NCBI GenBank assembly: GCA_948678575.1
Contig: CAPPGO010000005.1
Location: 77,846-141,845 of the forward strand
Direction of reading: 5' to 3'
Length of the DNA stretch: 64,000 nucleotides
Origin: an uncultured Clostridia bacterium
Lineage (GTDB): Bacteria; Bacillota; Clostridia; TANB77; CAG-508
Of this stretch, positions 62,058-64,000 are shown piece by piece. Every line of letters starts with the position of its first letter. The first letter of the stretch is position 1. Below the pieces are notes generated by a model. That model worked only from the letters and a program-made list of their open reading frames with translations. It searched no databases and was not told the DNA's origin. The translations under genes and the position numbers were made by a program.

Positions 62058-64000
62058 ATGAATAATTTTAAAAGAATTACATTATTATTTATAATGTTTT
62101 TTACATTGTTTTTAATATCTGTAAATTCAACATATGCAGCAGATATTAAAGGTAATGTAAAAAATAAAACTATAAGTATTCCAATTAAAAATGGTGAAGG
62201 ACTTTTGCCTAATGAAAATATATTGCATCGTTTAACAAATGCTACTGTTTTCGAACAACCTTCATCAATATATGAATTTTTTGATGAGAATGGAATACAC
62301 AATATAGTTTCAACTAGCGAAGATACTGTATACTGGTCAACTTTGGATAGCAACATGAACATAATTAAAACTTTAACAACACCAGTAATATATAAAAACA
62401 CTGATGAAATTCTTAAAGATATAACACTTACTGTTGGTGGTTATATTTATCATCAAAAGAATTTATATATTATATATACAAGAATTCCATCAAATTATAA
62501 TGATAATGCGATGGCACTTGTAAAATATGATAAAAATTTTAAAGAATTATCTAGAATTGAAGTACCAGCCAAAGGAGTAAATTCTAGCTCATATTATGAA
62601 ACAAGTGGAATGAAAATACCATTTTATGGTTCTTCAAATTGTAGTATGGCTATAAATTCAGACAATATATTAGCAGTGTTTTTGGGTAAAAATAGATTTG
62701 ATGGACATCAAGATAGTGCAATAATATTTTTTGATGTAGATAAAATGAAATGGGTTAGTAATCAAAGTGATAATACTTTAACAGAATATGTGGGTTATAG
62801 AGTGGCAAGTACACATAGTATAGGGCATTCTCTTGCTCAAAGAGTACTTCCTACTTCTGATGGTAAGATTTTATTAGCAGAGCAAGGTGATGCTGGATAT
62901 AGAGGTTCAACAAGAGGAGTTGATATTACACAAATTGCTTTTGATAGACCTTATAAACCTGGAAATATTCCTAATATCGCAATAACTAAAAACATGTTCC
63001 ATTGTACAGAAAATGTAAACAATAATGTTACATATAATGTTTTTGGAAATATTATTGAATTATCAGATGGATATTTATATATAGGTGGAGCTGAAAAAAC
63101 ATTAAGTAGAGCTTTCGGAAAATCTATAAATGAATCTTGGAATTTATTTACACAAAAATATAAAAAAGTAGATTTTGAAAATAAAACTCCACAAGAATTA
63201 CAAATGTTTAATACACCAGTTAGAGAAACTTCTGGAACACCACAAACAGATATTAATGCTACTAGATATTTAGATGGTACAGAAAAAGATTATGGAGTTA
63301 AATGGCTAACTGATTTACAAAATAAGACTACAACTGTATTTGTTCGCCCTATGAAAATAGAAAATGATCAGGTAGTTATAATATGGCAAGAAGCTGAACT
63401 AAAAACAAGTAGTTATGGTGGTTATCAAACAGAAGATAATGCTCAAAAAGCATATTATATGATAATTGATAAAGATGCTAATATAGTAACTTCTAAGACA
63501 GAAATTCCAGATGTAGGTAAATTATCTTATGAGTTGAATTATTTATACAAAGATGGAAAACTTTACTGGGCAACAACACCTGGATATAGTAACAAAATTA
63601 CAATTCATACTTTGGATATTAAAAATCCATTGTCTAATATACCTACTGAGAATGAACCACAAAAACCTGTTGATACAAATAAACTTCCTTTTAAAGATGT
63701 GAAAAAAGGTGATTGGTTCTATAATGCAGTAGAATATGTATATACAAATAATATAATAAAAGGATATGATACAACTACATTTGCACCAAATGATCAATTA
63801 ACAAGAGGAATGATGGTAACTATACTTCATAGAATGGAAGGAAGTCCAGCAGTGTCTGGTAATACAAAATTTTCAGATGTACAAAATTCTAAATACTATT
63901 ATTATAATGCAGTAAAATGGGCATCAGATAAAGGAATAGTAAGCGGATATGATAATGGAAAATTTGGACCAGATGATAATATAACAAGAGAACAATTAGC
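62058..64000 (+). CDS. SLH-domain surface protein (3' end outside the window)
   Basis: An open frame starts at 62058 and runs to the window end without a stop, at least 647 residues. It has a signal peptide (about 1-27, AYAAD), a long external region (about 28-530) with several beta-rich segments such as DGYLYIGG and YLYKDGKLYW that look like propeller blades, and SLH domains beginning near residue 548 (FKDVKKGDWFYNAVEYVY) and 609 (FSDVQNSKYYYYNAVKW). The third should lie outside. It has no BspA repeats, unlike its neighbour, and I do not recognise the N-terminal family. It uses TTC-GGA where CGG is out of frame. Confidence 0.8.
   Translation, partial: MNNFKRITLLFIMFFTLFLISVNSTYAADIKGNVKNKTISIPIKNGEGLLPNENILHRLTNATVFEQPSSIYEFFDENGIHNIVSTSEDTVYWSTLDSNMNIIKTLTTPVIYKNTDEILKDITLTVGGYIYHQKNLYIIYTRIPSNYNDNAMALVKYDKNFKELSRIEVPAKGVNSSSYYETSGMKIPFYGSSNCSMAINSDNILAVFLGKNRFDGHQDSAIIFFDVDKMKWVSNQSDNTLTEYVGYRVASTHSIGHSLAQRVLPTSDGKILLAEQGDAGYRGSTRGVDITQIAFDRPYKPGNIPNIAITKNMFHCTENVNNNVTYNVFGNIIELSDGYLYIGGAEKTLSRAFGKSINESWNLFTQKYKKVDFENKTPQELQMFNTPVRETSGTPQTDINATRYLDGTEKDYGVKWLTDLQNKTTTVFVRPMKIENDQVVIIWQEAELKTSSYGGYQTEDNAQKAYYMIIDKDANIVTSKTEIPDVGKLSYELNYLYKDGKLYWATTPGYSNKITIHTLDIKNPLSNIPTENEPQKPVDTNKLPFKDVKKGDWFYNAVEYVYTNNIIKGYDTTTFAPNDQLTRGMMVTILHRMEGSPAVSGNTKFSDVQNSKYYYYNAVKWASDKGIVSGYDNGKFGPDDNITREQL

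Noticed and set aside
1..64000. Stop-codon reassignment (for example UGA as Trp)
   Set aside because: TGA ends spoIIIAA and fabI at expected family lengths, and no gene runs through TGA.

Overview
The window is about 28 percent GC by impression and looks like a chromosome segment of an anaerobic, endospore-forming, low-GC Firmicute, probably an uncultured gut-type Clostridium relative. Evidence: a complete spoIIIAA-AH locus, spoVM next to rpmB, Clostridia-style SLH and BspA-type surface proteins, AGA-dominated arginine codons and strong -35/-10 promoters. Lineage is inferred from gene content only. No tRNA, rRNA, CRISPR array or transposase was seen.

The main result is a recoding signal. Six genes (spoIIIAA, an ABC ATPase, a DacA/DacF-type carboxypeptidase, fabH, accA and an AI-2E family transporter) are each broken into two or three frames. 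All eight breaks are the same event: an extra C directly before a GGA glycine codon, so the frame meets CGG followed by A. Skipping the C (or reading CGGA as one glycine codon) restores a full-length, motif-perfect protein every time, including the Walker A glycine of SpoIIIAA and the glycine before the catalytic Asn of FabH. I looked at every CGG on both strands: no other native gene here uses CGG in frame, while CGU, CGC and CGA are used as Arg. The simplest reading is that CGG is unassigned in this organism and CGGA is decoded as Gly by +1 frameshifting or a quadruplet-reading tRNA. The one exception is a foreign-looking 130-codon ORF inserted between fabZ and accC, which has three in-frame CGG codons.

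Layout. 1-4.1 kb: MacB-like exporter, ECF sigma factor and membrane beta-propeller protein. 4.1-9.5 kb: small coiled-coil protein and the spoIIIA operon. 9.5-9.8 kb: candidate structured RNA, second copy near 51.6 kb. 9.9-17.6 kb: glmM, unknowns, metG, tmk, a nadD-like gene, a WG-repeat membrane protein and a DUF1540-like peptide. 17.9-23.3 kb: fba, smpB, spoVM, rpmB, a PstS-like protein and rpmE. 23.4-28.7 kb: NAD synthesis genes (nadD, nadE, pncB) and a 796-residue tandem-repeat protein. 28.7-32.1 kb: small envelope proteins and a BspA/SLH surface protein. 32.3-39.6 kb: two-component system with ABC-2 exporters. 39.7-50.4 kb: carboxypeptidase and the type II fatty-acid cluster fabH-D-G-F-accB-fabZ-accC-D-A-fabI, without acpP. 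50.4-58.4 kb: hairpin repeats, patatin-like lipase, membrane proteins, secA and a ferritin-like protein. 58.5-64 kb: cysteine-synthase-type enzyme and two SLH surface proteins, the last cut by the window end.

The recoded genes include central ones (accA, fabH), and every broken gene is otherwise intact, which argues against decay. A systematic sequencing error is the main rival explanation and can be tested in raw reads.
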